Positions 1 through 8,278 of a stretch of 53,183 bases of DNA are shown here, piece after piece. Each line of letters opens with the position of its first letter. Position 1 is the first letter of the stretch. The notes below the pieces were generated by a model that saw nothing but the letters and a program-made list of their open reading frames with translations, was not told where the DNA came from and ran no database searches. This stretch comes from a virus, in IMG/VR virus record IMGVR_UViG_3300017917_003089, positions 1 through 53,183 of that record. The stretch is one strand, 5' to 3'. The position numbers and the translations under genes were made by a program.

Positions 1-72
1 AGTTGAGGTTATTAAGGAAGTTCCCGTGGAAAAGATAGTTGAGGTTATTAAGGAAGTTCCCGTGGAAAAGAT
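1..72 (+). repeat. 36-bp in-frame tandem repeat, two full copies
   Basis: Bases 1-36 and 37-72 are identical; a third, diverged copy begins at 73. The unit encodes 12 residues (VEVIKEVPVEKI), and looser copies lie near 109-140 and 230-300. This is a protein-coding repeat, not a CRISPR: there are no unique spacers. Confidence 0.85.
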
Positions 73-487
73 AGTTGAAGTTAAAGTCGTGGAATATGTT
101 GATAGAGAGGTGATTAAAGAGGTTCCCGTCGAGAAAATCGTCCCAAAAATAGTAAATAATTGGGACGAAACACAAGTAAACGAATTACTTGAAAAAATTA
201 AACAACTTGAAAATCAACCACCAAAAGTAGTTGAGGTTATTAAGGAAGTTCCTGTTGAAAAAGTTGTGGAAGTAGTTAAAGAAATCACCGTTGAAAAGGG
301 TGGAGATATAAAACCTAAATTAGATGCTCTCCAAAATACTCTACTAAAATTGAGACAGGAAATTTTAGAAAAAGATAAATTAATTAAAGACTATGAGAAA
401 ACTATAGAGGAAATACAAACTTTCAATCAAGAGAAAAAGGCGGTATTTCTTCGAGGTTCGAACTTAGATAATAAACTTTATAAATAA
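2..487 (+). CDS. Repeat-rich coiled-coil protein, 5' truncated
   Basis: The frame is open from base 2 to the stop at 485-487, so the gene begins upstream of the window. The visible 161 residues start with degenerate repeats of the type EVIKEVPVEKIV, broken by a short spacer and repeated again near residue 75. A Lys/Glu-rich heptad-like region at roughly residues 110-150 should form a coiled coil. Val-Pro-Val-Glu-Lys repeats of this kind occur in many long structural or surface proteins and say little about function. The next gene follows after 6 nt. A fibrous or scaffold role is a guess. Confidence 0.7.
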   Translation, partial: VEVIKEVPVEKIVEVIKEVPVEKIVEVKVVEYVDREVIKEVPVEKIVPKIVNNWDETQVNELLEKIKQLENQPPKVVEVIKEVPVEKVVEVVKEITVEKGGDIKPKLDALQNTLLKLRQEILEKDKLIKDYEKTIEEIQTFNQEKKAVFLRGSNLDNKLYK

Positions 488-493
488 AAAATT

Positions 494-847
494 ATGACAC
501 AATTAGTATTATGGATGATTATTGCTTACGGAGTAAGTAACATCCTCGTTTATGGTAGTATTTTTAATATTCCAAGAAATTACATCTTTAATGAAGCGGA
601 TCATGGAAATGGATTCTTTAGTGATTTCTTCAAGGTCCTTAAGGGAATATTATCGTGTATGATGTGTTTCGGATTCCATTGCGGATGGTTTTTATCTATC
701 TCAATATATTCACCTGTACATGAAATACTTGGAGTAACAAACATTATCTCGTGGTTCTTTGACGCTTTCTTGGCATCAGGTTCCGTATGGGCAATCAATT
801 CAATTATTGAATGGTTTGAACAAAACAGACCACAAAATCATAACTAA
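494..847 (+). CDS. Small membrane protein with CMMC motif
   Basis: Encodes 117 residues. A hydrophobic N-terminal segment (about 3-22) is followed by a polar loop, then a second hydrophobic stretch holding CMMCFGFHCGW (about 56-66) and further hydrophobic segments up to about 102. The Cys-x-x-Cys...Gly-x-Trp pattern resembles small phage and Bacillus membrane proteins of the DUF1360 type, but I cannot confirm the family. It starts 6 nt after the previous stop, and its own stop overlaps the next ATG by one base (TAATG), so it belongs to the 2-4156 operon. Confidence 0.7.
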   Translation: MTQLVLWMIIAYGVSNILVYGSIFNIPRNYIFNEADHGNGFFSDFFKVLKGILSCMMCFGFHCGWFLSISIYSPVHEILGVTNIISWFFDAFLASGSVWAINSIIEWFEQNRPQNHN

Positions 848-1050
848 TGAAAAAAGTAGGTGGTGAATATACCATAAAAGTTAAAGTTAGAGAGTCTTAT
901 GTATCTGATAAGATGACAGAACAAGAACTAAAAGACAGGATTAAAGAAGAAGGTCAAAGAATTATAATGGCGTATACTTCAGGACGTATGTTTGACCCAA
1001 CTAAAAAAGTAATCCAGGATAATGTTAAATTAGAAATAACAGGAGTATGA
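847..1050 (+). CDS. Hypothetical protein, 67 aa
   Basis: Encodes a small charged protein with a beta-like start (YTIKVKVRESY) and a central helix rich in Glu and Lys. The start codon overlaps the upstream stop in TAATG, and the end overlaps the next gene by 4 nt (ATGA). This tight coupling supports a real gene. No family recognised. Confidence 0.7.
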   Translation: MKKVGGEYTIKVKVRESYVSDKMTEQELKDRIKEEGQRIIMAYTSGRMFDPTKKVIQDNVKLEITGV

Positions 1051-1598
1051 GCAATTTAGGAGATACCGTTGTTAGATTTCTTGGTGATAAGAAAAAACAA
1101 CGATGGATAATTGAATCTAGTGACTTATTTGAATTATTAAATAATATGGGGATATTGAACGACCCCGAAGCATTAAATGTTGTTTTAGAGCATCTTGAAG
1201 ATAGTGGTATTGATGTTAATTTCAGAGATACTGATTCTGAATACTATAAGATATTCAAAGACATTGAAAGAAGGTTTAAGTTTCTAAAAGACATGAAATT
1301 TAAACGTCAAAATGTTACAGATTTAATTAAAAAAATGGATGATATTAATGTTAAACCTGATGATTCTTGGTTAGATTCATATCGAAATGATACTGAAGAG
1401 GATGAAAATCCAGTAGATACTGTAAGACCACCTGTTGAAGTTAATCCCGACATAGTTGCATTAAATGAGAGAATTATGAATGAAGTTACTGATAGAATTA
1501 TTCATAATATGAATCAAATGAGTGATGAACAAAGACTAGAACAGGCTATGAATCAATTAAATGATTTACATAATATAATAAACAACAACAATCAATAA
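1047..1598 (+). CDS. Hypothetical protein, 183 aa
   Basis: Acidic protein with helical character and no membrane segment. The N-terminal half has repeated Leu/Ile/Asp-rich helices. A linker rich in Asp, Glu and Pro (about 115-140) leads to a C-terminal helix ending in an Asn-rich tail. It is coupled to the previous gene by an ATGA overlap and lies in the operon that ends with the gp46-like ATPase, so a role in replication or recombination is possible but unsupported. Confidence 0.7.
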   Translation: MSNLGDTVVRFLGDKKKQRWIIESSDLFELLNNMGILNDPEALNVVLEHLEDSGIDVNFRDTDSEYYKIFKDIERRFKFLKDMKFKRQNVTDLIKKMDDINVKPDDSWLDSYRNDTEEDENPVDTVRPPVEVNPDIVALNERIMNEVTDRIIHNMNQMSDEQRLEQAMNQLNDLHNIINNNNQ

Positions 1599-1599
1599 A

Positions 1600-1782
1600 A
1601 TGGCAAAATCAAAAGTTAGGGGTGGAGCAAAAGCCCACAGAAAAAAAGTTCAGAGTAGAAATCAAAAATTGAAGGCAGAACAATCCGCTTTCCAAAAATT
1701 AATGAATGAATCTATGAAAACACAGATTGAAGAACTTAAGAAAAAATACGAACAAGAATCAGGTTCAACACAAAACCAATAA
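1600..1782 (+). CDS. Small basic protein, 60 aa
   Basis: Encodes a Lys/Arg-rich protein: the first 25 residues are strongly basic (MAKSKVRGGAKAHRKKVQSR), followed by a charged amphipathic helix and a Ser/Gln tail. The basic N-terminus suggests nucleic-acid binding, which is inference only. It is tightly packed, 1 nt after the previous stop and 1 nt before the ATG of the ATPase gene. Confidence 0.65.
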   Translation: MAKSKVRGGAKAHRKKVQSRNQKLKAEQSAFQKLMNESMKTQIEELKKKYEQESGSTQNQ

Positions 1783-1783
1783 A

Positions 1784-4156
1784 ATGACTTGGGATTTATT
1801 TAACCCAATACCGGAATTTAATTATTCAAATATGAAAATAGATGTATCAACTTTGGAAAATCCTTATATCCAAGTAATTTGGGAGGATTCTCCAGAAAAC
1901 TTTACACAAGAAAGAATCAAGTCAGTTAAGCAATACTTTCTTAAGAAATATAACTCAACAAACATTAATGTTATTACCAAAGTTAAAACAACAGATGAGA
2001 CAACTCAGACCGTTGATGTTTCGGTAAATATTATGGATAAGAACTATCAAAAAGAACTTATCAAATCTTTATTGGAATCCAAGGGTCAAGATGAACATTA
2101 TGAAAAAGTAATGAATATTGATCTTGCGGTTGAGAATCGGATGATGGCGAACGAAGTAGAGGTTAGTCCATTCAAAAGATGGTACATTAAAAAAATTGAA
2201 TTTAGTAATTTCTTATCTTATGGTGAGAACCAGGTTATTGATTTTGACAAATGTAACGGTATTACTGTGGTTGAGTCAGACCCACCTAATTTCGGAGGTA
2301 AGACAGTTTTAACTGTAGACCTATTATTATTCTTATTCTTCAACACAACAACAAAAACACAGAAAGCTGAAGAAATCTTCAACAGGTTTACAGATAAGAA
2401 TGTTGTAAGTGTTAAAGGTGATATCATTATCGATGGTGAGGAATATATTATTGCCCGCAAGATTGAAAGAAAAAAATCCAAAGCGGGTGAATGGAATGTT
2501 AAAACAGAGTTGGACTTCTTTAAGAAACTGGCTGATGGTCAATTACAGAACTTTACGGGAGAACAAAGAAGAGAGACAGAAGATTTTATTAAGAACTCTA
2601 TTGGAAACATGGATGATTTCTTAATGACGATTGTAACCACCGCATCTAACCTTGAGGATTTGTTGGAGGCAAAACCAACAGCTAGAGGACAGGTTTTAAG
2701 TAGATTCTTGGGCCTTGAGTTCTTGAAAAAGAAAGAGGAGACCGGAAAGGAAATCTACTCTGAATTCTCAAAAGGAATGATGTCTAATGTTTATAACACA
2801 GAATCTTTAAAACAAGATAATGAAACTTCAAAAGAAGAGATTAAACGTTTGGGAGACGAGGTGTTAGATGCTTCAAATAAAATTAAAGATGTTGATACCC
2901 GACTCCAAAAAGGGCAAGAATATAAGGACAATCTGCTTAAATCAAAATACACAGATTTAGATCAGGAACTCATTGTTCTAAATCCAATTAAACTTCAATC
3001 CGATATCACAGGACTTCAAGAGAACAGTGATAAAATCAAAGGGCAAATAACGGATATAAAGATTGTAGAACCAAAAGAGTTCTACCATGAAGACAAACAC
3101 GACGAGATTAAGGATTCGATGAAAACCGTTAATGGTGAATTGATTCTTGCTCAGAATAAGGTTGAAGAAATTGAGGGATTGATTAAGAAATTTGGAGACG
3201 GAATTCAATGTGAGCATTGTGGAATCAAATTGATGGAGGCGGCATTAACAAAGAAAAAAATCGATGAACTTGCCGATTGGGAAAAGAGCGTCGAAACACT
3301 TTCAAAAAAATGGAAAGACCTTGATAGAAAGGAAAAATCATACACGCAACTTAAAAAAGATTTTGATGAGTATGAGAGAAACAAACTCATCAAAGAGAAA
3401 TATGAAATATCTCTTGAATCTAACGAGTTAAAATTAACACAAGTTAAAGACAAACTTAAAAGATACGAGGAAGTTCAAGATAAGATTAAAAAGAATAATG
3501 AGATTGACGCTCAACTGGTAAAGGCTGGATTAAGAATAGATGAATTGATTAATGAGAAGAGAGGATATGAAAGAACACAGACATCAAATGGAATTCAGAT
3601 TAAAAACTTAGAAGGTCGTATTGAGAAGAATAATGATATTATCTTAAGAATTGCTGAGGAGTTTGAAAGGGAAAAGATTTACAAAATATATGTGGACATA
3701 TATGGTAAGAACGGTATATCAAAAATGATTATGAAGACAATGATGCCGTTGATTAACTCCGAACTTCAGAGGTTACTTCAGGACTCATGTTACTTCAACT
3801 TGGAGATTCGTATTAACGATAAGAATGAGGTTGAATTCATCATGGTTGATAACTCAACAGGTATCGAGAAACTAATGGTTTCAGGTTCAGGTTACGAAAG
3901 AACTATCGCGGCGATGGCGTTAAGAGCGGTTCTATCCAAAGTATGTTCACTACCAAAACCAAATATTATAGTTTGGGATGAGGTCTTCGGTAAGATATCA
4001 AACGATAACCTTGAAATGGTTGGGGAATTCTTTACGAAGATGAAAGAATATTTTGAAAAAATATTTGTAATTACTCACAACCCACTGGTTAATAACTGGG
4101 CAAACAATACGGTCAAGATTACAAAAACAGAGAATATTTCAAAAGTTTCACAATAG
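1784..4156 (+). CDS. SbcC/Rad50-like recombination ATPase (T4 gp46-like)
   Basis: A 790-residue SMC-type ATPase. The P-loop region reads NFGGKT near residue 170, after a typical FxNFLSYG strand. A long coiled coil is broken by a CEHC zinc hook near residue 475. The ABC signature is MVSGSGYERT near 698, Walker B is IIVWDE near 728, and a final VITHN supplies the H-loop histidine. In T4, gp46 pairs with the nuclease gp47 to process DNA ends for recombination-dependent replication; no gp47 gene lies in this window. I chose ATG 1784 because upstream codons in frame overlap the preceding gene. It ends its operon at a terminator. Confidence 0.9.
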   Translation: MTWDLFNPIPEFNYSNMKIDVSTLENPYIQVIWEDSPENFTQERIKSVKQYFLKKYNSTNINVITKVKTTDETTQTVDVSVNIMDKNYQKELIKSLLESKGQDEHYEKVMNIDLAVENRMMANEVEVSPFKRWYIKKIEFSNFLSYGENQVIDFDKCNGITVVESDPPNFGGKTVLTVDLLLFLFFNTTTKTQKAEEIFNRFTDKNVVSVKGDIIIDGEEYIIARKIERKKSKAGEWNVKTELDFFKKLADGQLQNFTGEQRRETEDFIKNSIGNMDDFLMTIVTTASNLEDLLEAKPTARGQVLSRFLGLEFLKKKEETGKEIYSEFSKGMMSNVYNTESLKQDNETSKEEIKRLGDEVLDASNKIKDVDTRLQKGQEYKDNLLKSKYTDLDQELIVLNPIKLQSDITGLQENSDKIKGQITDIKIVEPKEFYHEDKHDEIKDSMKTVNGELILAQNKVEEIEGLIKKFGDGIQCEHCGIKLMEAALTKKKIDELADWEKSVETLSKKWKDLDRKEKSYTQLKKDFDEYERNKLIKEKYEISLESNELKLTQVKDKLKRYEEVQDKIKKNNEIDAQLVKAGLRIDELINEKRGYERTQTSNGIQIKNLEGRIEKNNDIILRIAEEFEREKIYKIYVDIYGKNGISKMIMKTMMPLINSELQRLLQDSCYFNLEIRINDKNEVEFIMVDNSTGIEKLMVSGSGYERTIAAMALRAVLSKVCSLPKPNIIVWDEVFGKISNDNLEMVGEFFTKMKEYFEKIFVITHNPLVNNWANNTVKITKTENISKVSQ

Positions 4157-4161
4157 AAAAT

Positions 4162-4190
4162 AACCCCACTAATAAGTGGGGTTTTATTTT
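4162..4190 (+). terminator. Rho-independent terminator after gp46-like gene
   Basis: CCCCACT (4164-4170) pairs perfectly with AGTGGGG (4175-4181) across an AATA loop and is followed by a T-rich tail. It closes the operon ending at 4156. Confidence 0.85.
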
Positions 4191-4218
4191 GCTGTTATAA
4201 ATTATTTACATATCTTTG
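4188..4218 (+). promoter_or_regulatory. Bacteroidetes-type promoter
   Basis: TTTG (4188-4191), 19 nt, then TATCTTTG (4211-4218): a perfect match to the Bacteroidetes primary-sigma consensus TTTG-N19/20-TAnnTTTG. The box ends only 6 nt before the ATG at 4225, so the mRNA probably starts at or next to the start codon. Confidence 0.85.
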
Positions 4219-4224
4219 TGTAAT

Positions 4225-4698
4225 ATGGAACCAAAATTAAACGATAATCAATTGTCAAATATCCGAGAAACTTTAGAAGATTTTAAAGTTCTATTATCTC
4301 GTTATAGAAATATTAAAAATGATGAGATTAAATTAAAACAATTCTTTGTTAGAAATAGGAACCCTATTTGGGATATTACTAATTGTAAGTTTTTTAAAAC
4401 AGGGTTAATGTCCGATGAGTCTAAAAACTTACCAATAAATCAATTGGTTGACGACCATTATATTCAAAGAAGTAAGGCGATGAAATTTATATTCTCTGAA
4501 TTAGACACAGACGAAAATATGGAAGTAAGTAAATTTATTCTTCTTTTAAAAAAATATTGTTCAACAGTTAAATTAACCAAGGAAGAACACAATAAAGTTA
4601 CTATTATTGCAAAACAAAACCCAACATATTTGAACTACGAGAGTTACCTCGGATGTAAAATTAAAGTTAACGGATTATCAGATTTAATATTAAACTAA
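4225..4698 (+). CDS. Hypothetical protein, 157 aa
   Basis: Soluble, mixed-charge protein without recognised motifs. I start it at ATG 4225 (MEPKLND). A TTG three codons earlier lies inside the -7 promoter box and cannot be the start. It is the first gene after a strong host-type promoter and overlaps the next ATG by one base, so it is probably co-transcribed with the MSMEG_6728-like gene and expressed early. Confidence 0.7.
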   Translation: MEPKLNDNQLSNIRETLEDFKVLLSRYRNIKNDEIKLKQFFVRNRNPIWDITNCKFFKTGLMSDESKNLPINQLVDDHYIQRSKAMKFIFSELDTDENMEVSKFILLLKKYCSTVKLTKEEHNKVTIIAKQNPTYLNYESYLGCKIKVNGLSDLILN

Positions 4699-5186
4699 TG
4701 CAAACATTCCTACCACACTCAGACATTAACGAATCATTAAGGGTCCTTGATGACAAACGTTTAGGTAAACAAAGAGTTGAGACCTTTCAAATACTCAACG
4801 CAATACTCGGCAGACCAAAGTTAGATGGCACACCCTACAAGGGGTGGTTAAATCATCCGTGTTCAGTTATGTGGAGACAACACGTACCATTACTTAAGAT
4901 GTACTTGAATGCAAGTATCGATGAGTGGGTTAGACGTGGATTTAAGAACACTATGAACAAAGAAGTTATTGATGAACCAGTGACCTACCCAAATTGGTGG
5001 GGTAACCAAAAATTTCATGACTCACATAAGTCCAATCTATTAAAGAAAGATTTTGACTTCTATTCTCAATACAGATGGAAGGTAGACCCAACCAATCCGT
5101 ATGTTTGGCAAGATAAAGAAGGTAAGTGGTATGAACAACATTCAGGACAAAAAGGAAAAGTATATTATGAACCATTTACAATTTAA
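4698..5186 (+). CDS. MSMEG_6728-like protein (possible DNA glycosylase family)
   Basis: 162 residues. The opening (MQTFLPHSDINESLRVLDDK then RLGKQRVE), followed by a tryptophan/histidine-rich segment (GWLNHPCSVMWRQH) and EWVRRGFKNT, matches the MSMEG_6728 family found in actinobacteria and phages. I recall that family being linked to the pyrimidine-dimer glycosylase clan, but I cannot check this here and the activity is unproven. Its start overlaps the preceding stop (TAATG). Confidence 0.65.
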   Translation: MQTFLPHSDINESLRVLDDKRLGKQRVETFQILNAILGRPKLDGTPYKGWLNHPCSVMWRQHVPLLKMYLNASIDEWVRRGFKNTMNKEVIDEPVTYPNWWGNQKFHDSHKSNLLKKDFDFYSQYRWKVDPTNPYVWQDKEGKWYEQHSGQKGKVYYEPFTI

Positions 5187-5245
5187 ATTTTTGAAGTCAA
5201 AAAAATAATTTAACAAAAAAATTTTTATATATTATCTAAAATATT

Positions 5246-5761
5246 ATGTTTATGAAGAAGTATTTATTGGTGATTTTTGGGGATTTTACATCTAAAGAAC
5301 TATGTGAAGAAATTGCGTTAACAATTACACCTCTGGTTGATTCACCACAATTAAAGTTTCAACATACCAAAGGGTGTTTGATTTTTCATTTTGCATCAGA
5401 GGTTTCACATGAGGAGATTCATTATTATGTGGAGGGTAGTTTATCGGATATTACAAGTGCGTTCATTTTGTCAGAGGTTAATGACAAGATGTCAGTTTTT
5501 ATGCCTGAAGACATAAAAGAACACCTATTTGATTTGGAAAATGCTAGTGATGACGTATCTATCAACATAGATATTAGGAAATTAAAGTCTAATGATTATA
5601 TGGAAAATGATGAGGATTTCGTGGCATTACTTTTGAATGAAGTTAAAAAAAATGTTACAAAACCTACTTTAGATCAACTTTTGGAAAAAATTAAATCTAA
5701 AGGGATTGAATCTTTAACGCAATTTGAAAAAGATATTTTGGAAATTTATAGTAAAAATTAA
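5246..5761 (+). CDS. Hypothetical protein upstream of sigma factor
   Basis: 171 residues with an alternating strand/helix start (KKYLLVIFGDF) and an acidic middle. The C-terminus (DQLLEKIKSKGIESLTQFEK) resembles a short helical motif also seen at the end of many Bacteroidetes proteins, where it has no known function. ATG 5252 is an alternative start. The upstream 58 nt are very AT-rich and include TTTG near 5190. It ends 3 nt before the sigma-factor gene, so the two are likely co-expressed. Confidence 0.7.
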   Translation: MFMKKYLLVIFGDFTSKELCEEIALTITPLVDSPQLKFQHTKGCLIFHFASEVSHEEIHYYVEGSLSDITSAFILSEVNDKMSVFMPEDIKEHLFDLENASDDVSINIDIRKLKSNDYMENDEDFVALLLNEVKKNVTKPTLDQLLEKIKSKGIESLTQFEKDILEIYSKN

Positions 5762-5764
5762 TAT

Positions 5765-6562
5765 ATGAAGGAAAAATCAGTAATACCAATCAATCAAGAA
5801 GAAATCGCAAGTTATTTAAAAGACATTAGAAAACTAACCGTAATGACTCCTGAGAGGGAGAGAGAGTTGGCGGAAAGAATGCTTTCTAAAAATATCTCAG
5901 AAAAAGAAAAAAATGAAATAAAAAAAGAATTACTTGAAGGTAATCTACGTTTTGTGATTACCGTGAGTAAACAATATCAAAATCAGGGTCTTGATTTTCC
6001 TGACTTGGTTGCCGAGGGTAATTATGGATTAATGAAAGCAATTGAAAATTTCGATTGGTCAAAGAAATTGAGATTTATATCTTACGCTGTTTGGTGGGTT
6101 AGACAATCCATACTACAATCTTTAAATGAAAATGCAAGAACTATTCGTCTACCTGTAAATGTTGTTCAAGAACTTCAAAAAGCAAAAAAAGATTTAGATA
6201 AAGAAGGAATTGAATTACCTGAAAAATTTGTTAATCTACCATATACGATTGATTTAGATAGCCCATTAAATGAAGAAGGAGATACTCTAATGGATGTTTT
6301 AAATAATCCTAATGCGGAGTCCGCAGATTCAGGGTTATCAACGGAACAGACATTAAAAGATAAATTATTGGGACTACTCGACATACTTGATGAAAGAGAA
6401 AGAATAATAGTTGAAGATTATTTTGGTCTATCTGGGTCAACAAGAACATTAGAAGACATTGGTAATGATTTTGATTTAACTAAAGAAAGGGTCCGTCAAA
6501 TCAAAGAAAAGGCGTTGAGAAAGTTACGAAATGAGACAGGTAGTTTATTTGACTATATGTAA
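5765..6562 (+). CDS. Phage-encoded primary-type sigma-70 factor
   Basis: 265 residues with the full domain order of a short RpoD-like factor. Region 1.2 is at about 10-35 (SYLKDIRKLTVMTPERERE) and regions 2.1-2.4 at about 55-130, including the core-binding and melting segment FISYAVWWVRQSILQSLNEN. A shortened region 3 includes DSPLNEEGDTLMD, and region 4 at about 200-255 has the helix-turn-helix TLEDIGNDFDLTKERVRQIK. It would redirect host RNA polymerase. Region 4 is close to host type, so it could read TTTG/TAnnTTTG promoters; this is inference. It is not a T4 gp55-like late factor. A terminator follows. Confidence 0.9.
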   Translation: MKEKSVIPINQEEIASYLKDIRKLTVMTPERERELAERMLSKNISEKEKNEIKKELLEGNLRFVITVSKQYQNQGLDFPDLVAEGNYGLMKAIENFDWSKKLRFISYAVWWVRQSILQSLNENARTIRLPVNVVQELQKAKKDLDKEGIELPEKFVNLPYTIDLDSPLNEEGDTLMDVLNNPNAESADSGLSTEQTLKDKLLGLLDILDERERIIVEDYFGLSGSTRTLEDIGNDFDLTKERVRQIKEKALRKLRNETGSLFDYM

Positions 6563-6573
6563 ATTGATATAAA

Positions 6574-6600
6574 GAGTGTATTTATTTGATACACCTTTTA
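6574..6600 (+). terminator. Terminator after sigma-factor gene
   Basis: GTGTAT (6576-6581) pairs with ATACAC (6589-6594) across a 7-nt loop, followed by CTTTT. The stem is short but sits in the right place between the sigma gene and the next transcription unit. Confidence 0.6.
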
Positions 6601-6631
6601 TATTATTGGTGTAAATTAAAAATAAAAAAAT

Positions 6632-6916
6632 ATGAAAAAGTTTATACAAAACAACTTTACGGTTATTGTATTAGTGATTGCTCTTTTATCATTATTCAAA
6701 AGCTGTAGTGACTCAAGAGATTTGAGTAAAATTAAAAACGAAATAAATGCAATTAAGGACTCAACCTATACGAAAGGTGAGTTGGACAGAGAACTTAGAA
6801 TTTCAGGTCTTGAAGCGGAAAAAAGAATGATTCAAGCAACAGATAGAAAATTATTAGATGTTAGAAGACAAACTGAAATCGAAGAAGAGATAAAAAAATT
6901 AAATCATACTAAATAA
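6632..6916 (+). CDS. Small membrane-anchored coiled-coil protein
   Basis: 94 residues. One N-terminal hydrophobic segment (about 9-23, ending near LLSLFKSCS) is followed by a charged helical tail. A cysteine at the end of the hydrophobic run could be a lipobox, but the context LFKSC is atypical. It overlaps the next gene by one base (TAATG). As the first gene of the lysis region it might be an accessory membrane component; that is inferred from position only. Confidence 0.65.
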   Translation: MKKFIQNNFTVIVLVIALLSLFKSCSDSRDLSKIKNEINAIKDSTYTKGELDRELRISGLEAEKRMIQATDRKLLDVRRQTEIEEEIKKLNHTK

Positions 6917-7689
6917 TGAATTGGATACAAAGAAATCTAAAAACAATAATTTATATTGCATTCTTAGTTCCAATCATGACGGTTGCAGTTGTTTCTATAT
7001 CACATGTAACCAAATGGTATGGACTATCTAACCCTGTAAGTTGGGCAATTTACTTATCGGTAGGAGTTGAAATTGCGGCATTATCCGCATTAGCTGCGAT
7101 ATCCGCTCAAATGGGAAAAAAAGTTTATTTCCCATTCGGAGTCGTAACCTTAATCCAATTTATCGGTAATATATTTTTCGCATATCAATATATTGATATT
7201 AACTCACAGTCATTTAAAGATTGGGTTGATTTAGTTGACCCATTAATTAGTTTTCTTGGAGTAGAATCTGGTGACCCATTGGGGCATAAAAGATTCTTGG
7301 CACTTTTTGCTGGAGGTATGTTACCATTAATTTCGCTTTCATTTTTACATATGTTAGTTAAATTTGAAGAAGAAGAAAAGAAAAAAACTACAGAAGTTAC
7401 CTCACCTGAAAATTTTGATATTGAAGAATTAAGTATCGAAGCAGGAAAAAAAGAAGCTGAATTGGAACTTAAAGTAGAAAAAGAAAAATACACACCAACA
7501 GAACAAGAATTAATGGCGTTAGAGGAAGAGTTAAAGAAAATGAATGAACAGAAATTTGGTACTCTTGTTGAAGAATTAGAAACACCATCACCTCAACCAA
7601 CACAAGTTGTACCGGTTATTAGAGACGAAGAACCTAAAAAAGAAGGTTCAGGAATAAAAAGATTAAGTTATTCAAGACGAGATGGTTAA
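6916..7689 (+). CDS. Polytopic membrane protein with acidic tail (holin candidate)
   Basis: 257 residues. Hydrophobic segments lie at about 9-31, 41-63, 71-95 and 128-150. A long Glu/Lys-rich cytoplasmic tail ends in a basic stretch (IKRLSYSRRDG). It sits directly upstream of, and overlaps by 8 nt, the amidase gene, so a holin-like or lysis-control role is plausible. Four membrane segments and a 100-residue tail are unusual for holins, so another membrane function is equally possible. Confidence 0.6.
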   Translation: MNWIQRNLKTIIYIAFLVPIMTVAVVSISHVTKWYGLSNPVSWAIYLSVGVEIAALSALAAISAQMGKKVYFPFGVVTLIQFIGNIFFAYQYIDINSQSFKDWVDLVDPLISFLGVESGDPLGHKRFLALFAGGMLPLISLSFLHMLVKFEEEEKKKTTEVTSPENFDIEELSIEAGKKEAELELKVEKEKYTPTEQELMALEEELKKMNEQKFGTLVEELETPSPQPTQVVPVIRDEEPKKEGSGIKRLSYSRRDG

Positions 7690-8278
7690 TGTTGAGAAAT
7701 ACGGGAATTTTAAACCAACAGGGAAACAGAAAAAGAAAAGACAAATAATTTTATGTCACACATCAAGGGAGGTAGAGGAATACTTAACCTCCCTTACTTT
7801 TAGGTATAATGGAAAGTATGACAGAATACCTAATTACGTTATTAATAGAGGAGGAAATATTATACAATTACTTCCCGACAATGCTCACACTAATTTTTTT
7901 TCAGAGGATAATGTTAATAGAAATTCAATTATAATATCTTTAGAGAATTTAGGGTGGTTAGAAAAGAAACCATTAACCAATTATTATATTAACTGGAAAG
8001 GAAGTATTTATAATGAACAGGTATACGAAAAAAAGTGGAGAGATTTCTTTTTTTGGCAACCATACACAACAAGTCAATTAAAAGCAACGGCAGAATTGTG
8101 TAACCAATTAATTAAATCACTTCAAATAGAAAAAAGATGTATCGGACACAATACTAAAGTTGATGGAATAGAAAACTTTAGAGGTGTTGTAACGAGAAGT
8201 AACTTTGATGTTGGCTTCACAGACCTAAACCCATCTTTTAATTTCGAGACCTTTACAAAATTTTTTGAAAATGAGTAA
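7682..8278 (+). CDS. N-acetylmuramoyl-L-alanine amidase (endolysin)
   Basis: 198 residues of the Amidase_2/PGRP fold. Such enzymes cut the bond between N-acetylmuramic acid and L-alanine in peptidoglycan using zinc. Visible elements are the first ligand in ILCHTS near residue 25, the core strand NYVINRGGNIIQLLPD, the strand SIIISLENLGWLE, the second ligand in CIGHNT, and FTDLNPSF at the position of the third ligand. No signal peptide is seen, so export would need a holin. It overlaps the upstream membrane gene and the downstream gene by 8 nt each, a compact lysis operon. Confidence 0.8.
   Translation: MVNVEKYGNFKPTGKQKKKRQIILCHTSREVEEYLTSLTFRYNGKYDRIPNYVINRGGNIIQLLPDNAHTNFFSEDNVNRNSIIISLENLGWLEKKPLTNYYINWKGSIYNEQVYEKKWRDFFFWQPYTTSQLKATAELCNQLIKSLQIEKRCIGHNTKVDGIENFRGVVTRSNFDVGFTDLNPSFNFETFTKFFENE

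Noticed and set aside
1-72. Possible CRISPR or regulatory direct repeat
   Set aside because: The two 36-bp copies are adjacent without spacers and in frame; they encode a protein repeat.
2218-3453. Several minus-strand frames opposite the gp46-like gene
   Set aside because: They are antisense shadows of a well-supported ATPase with complete motifs.
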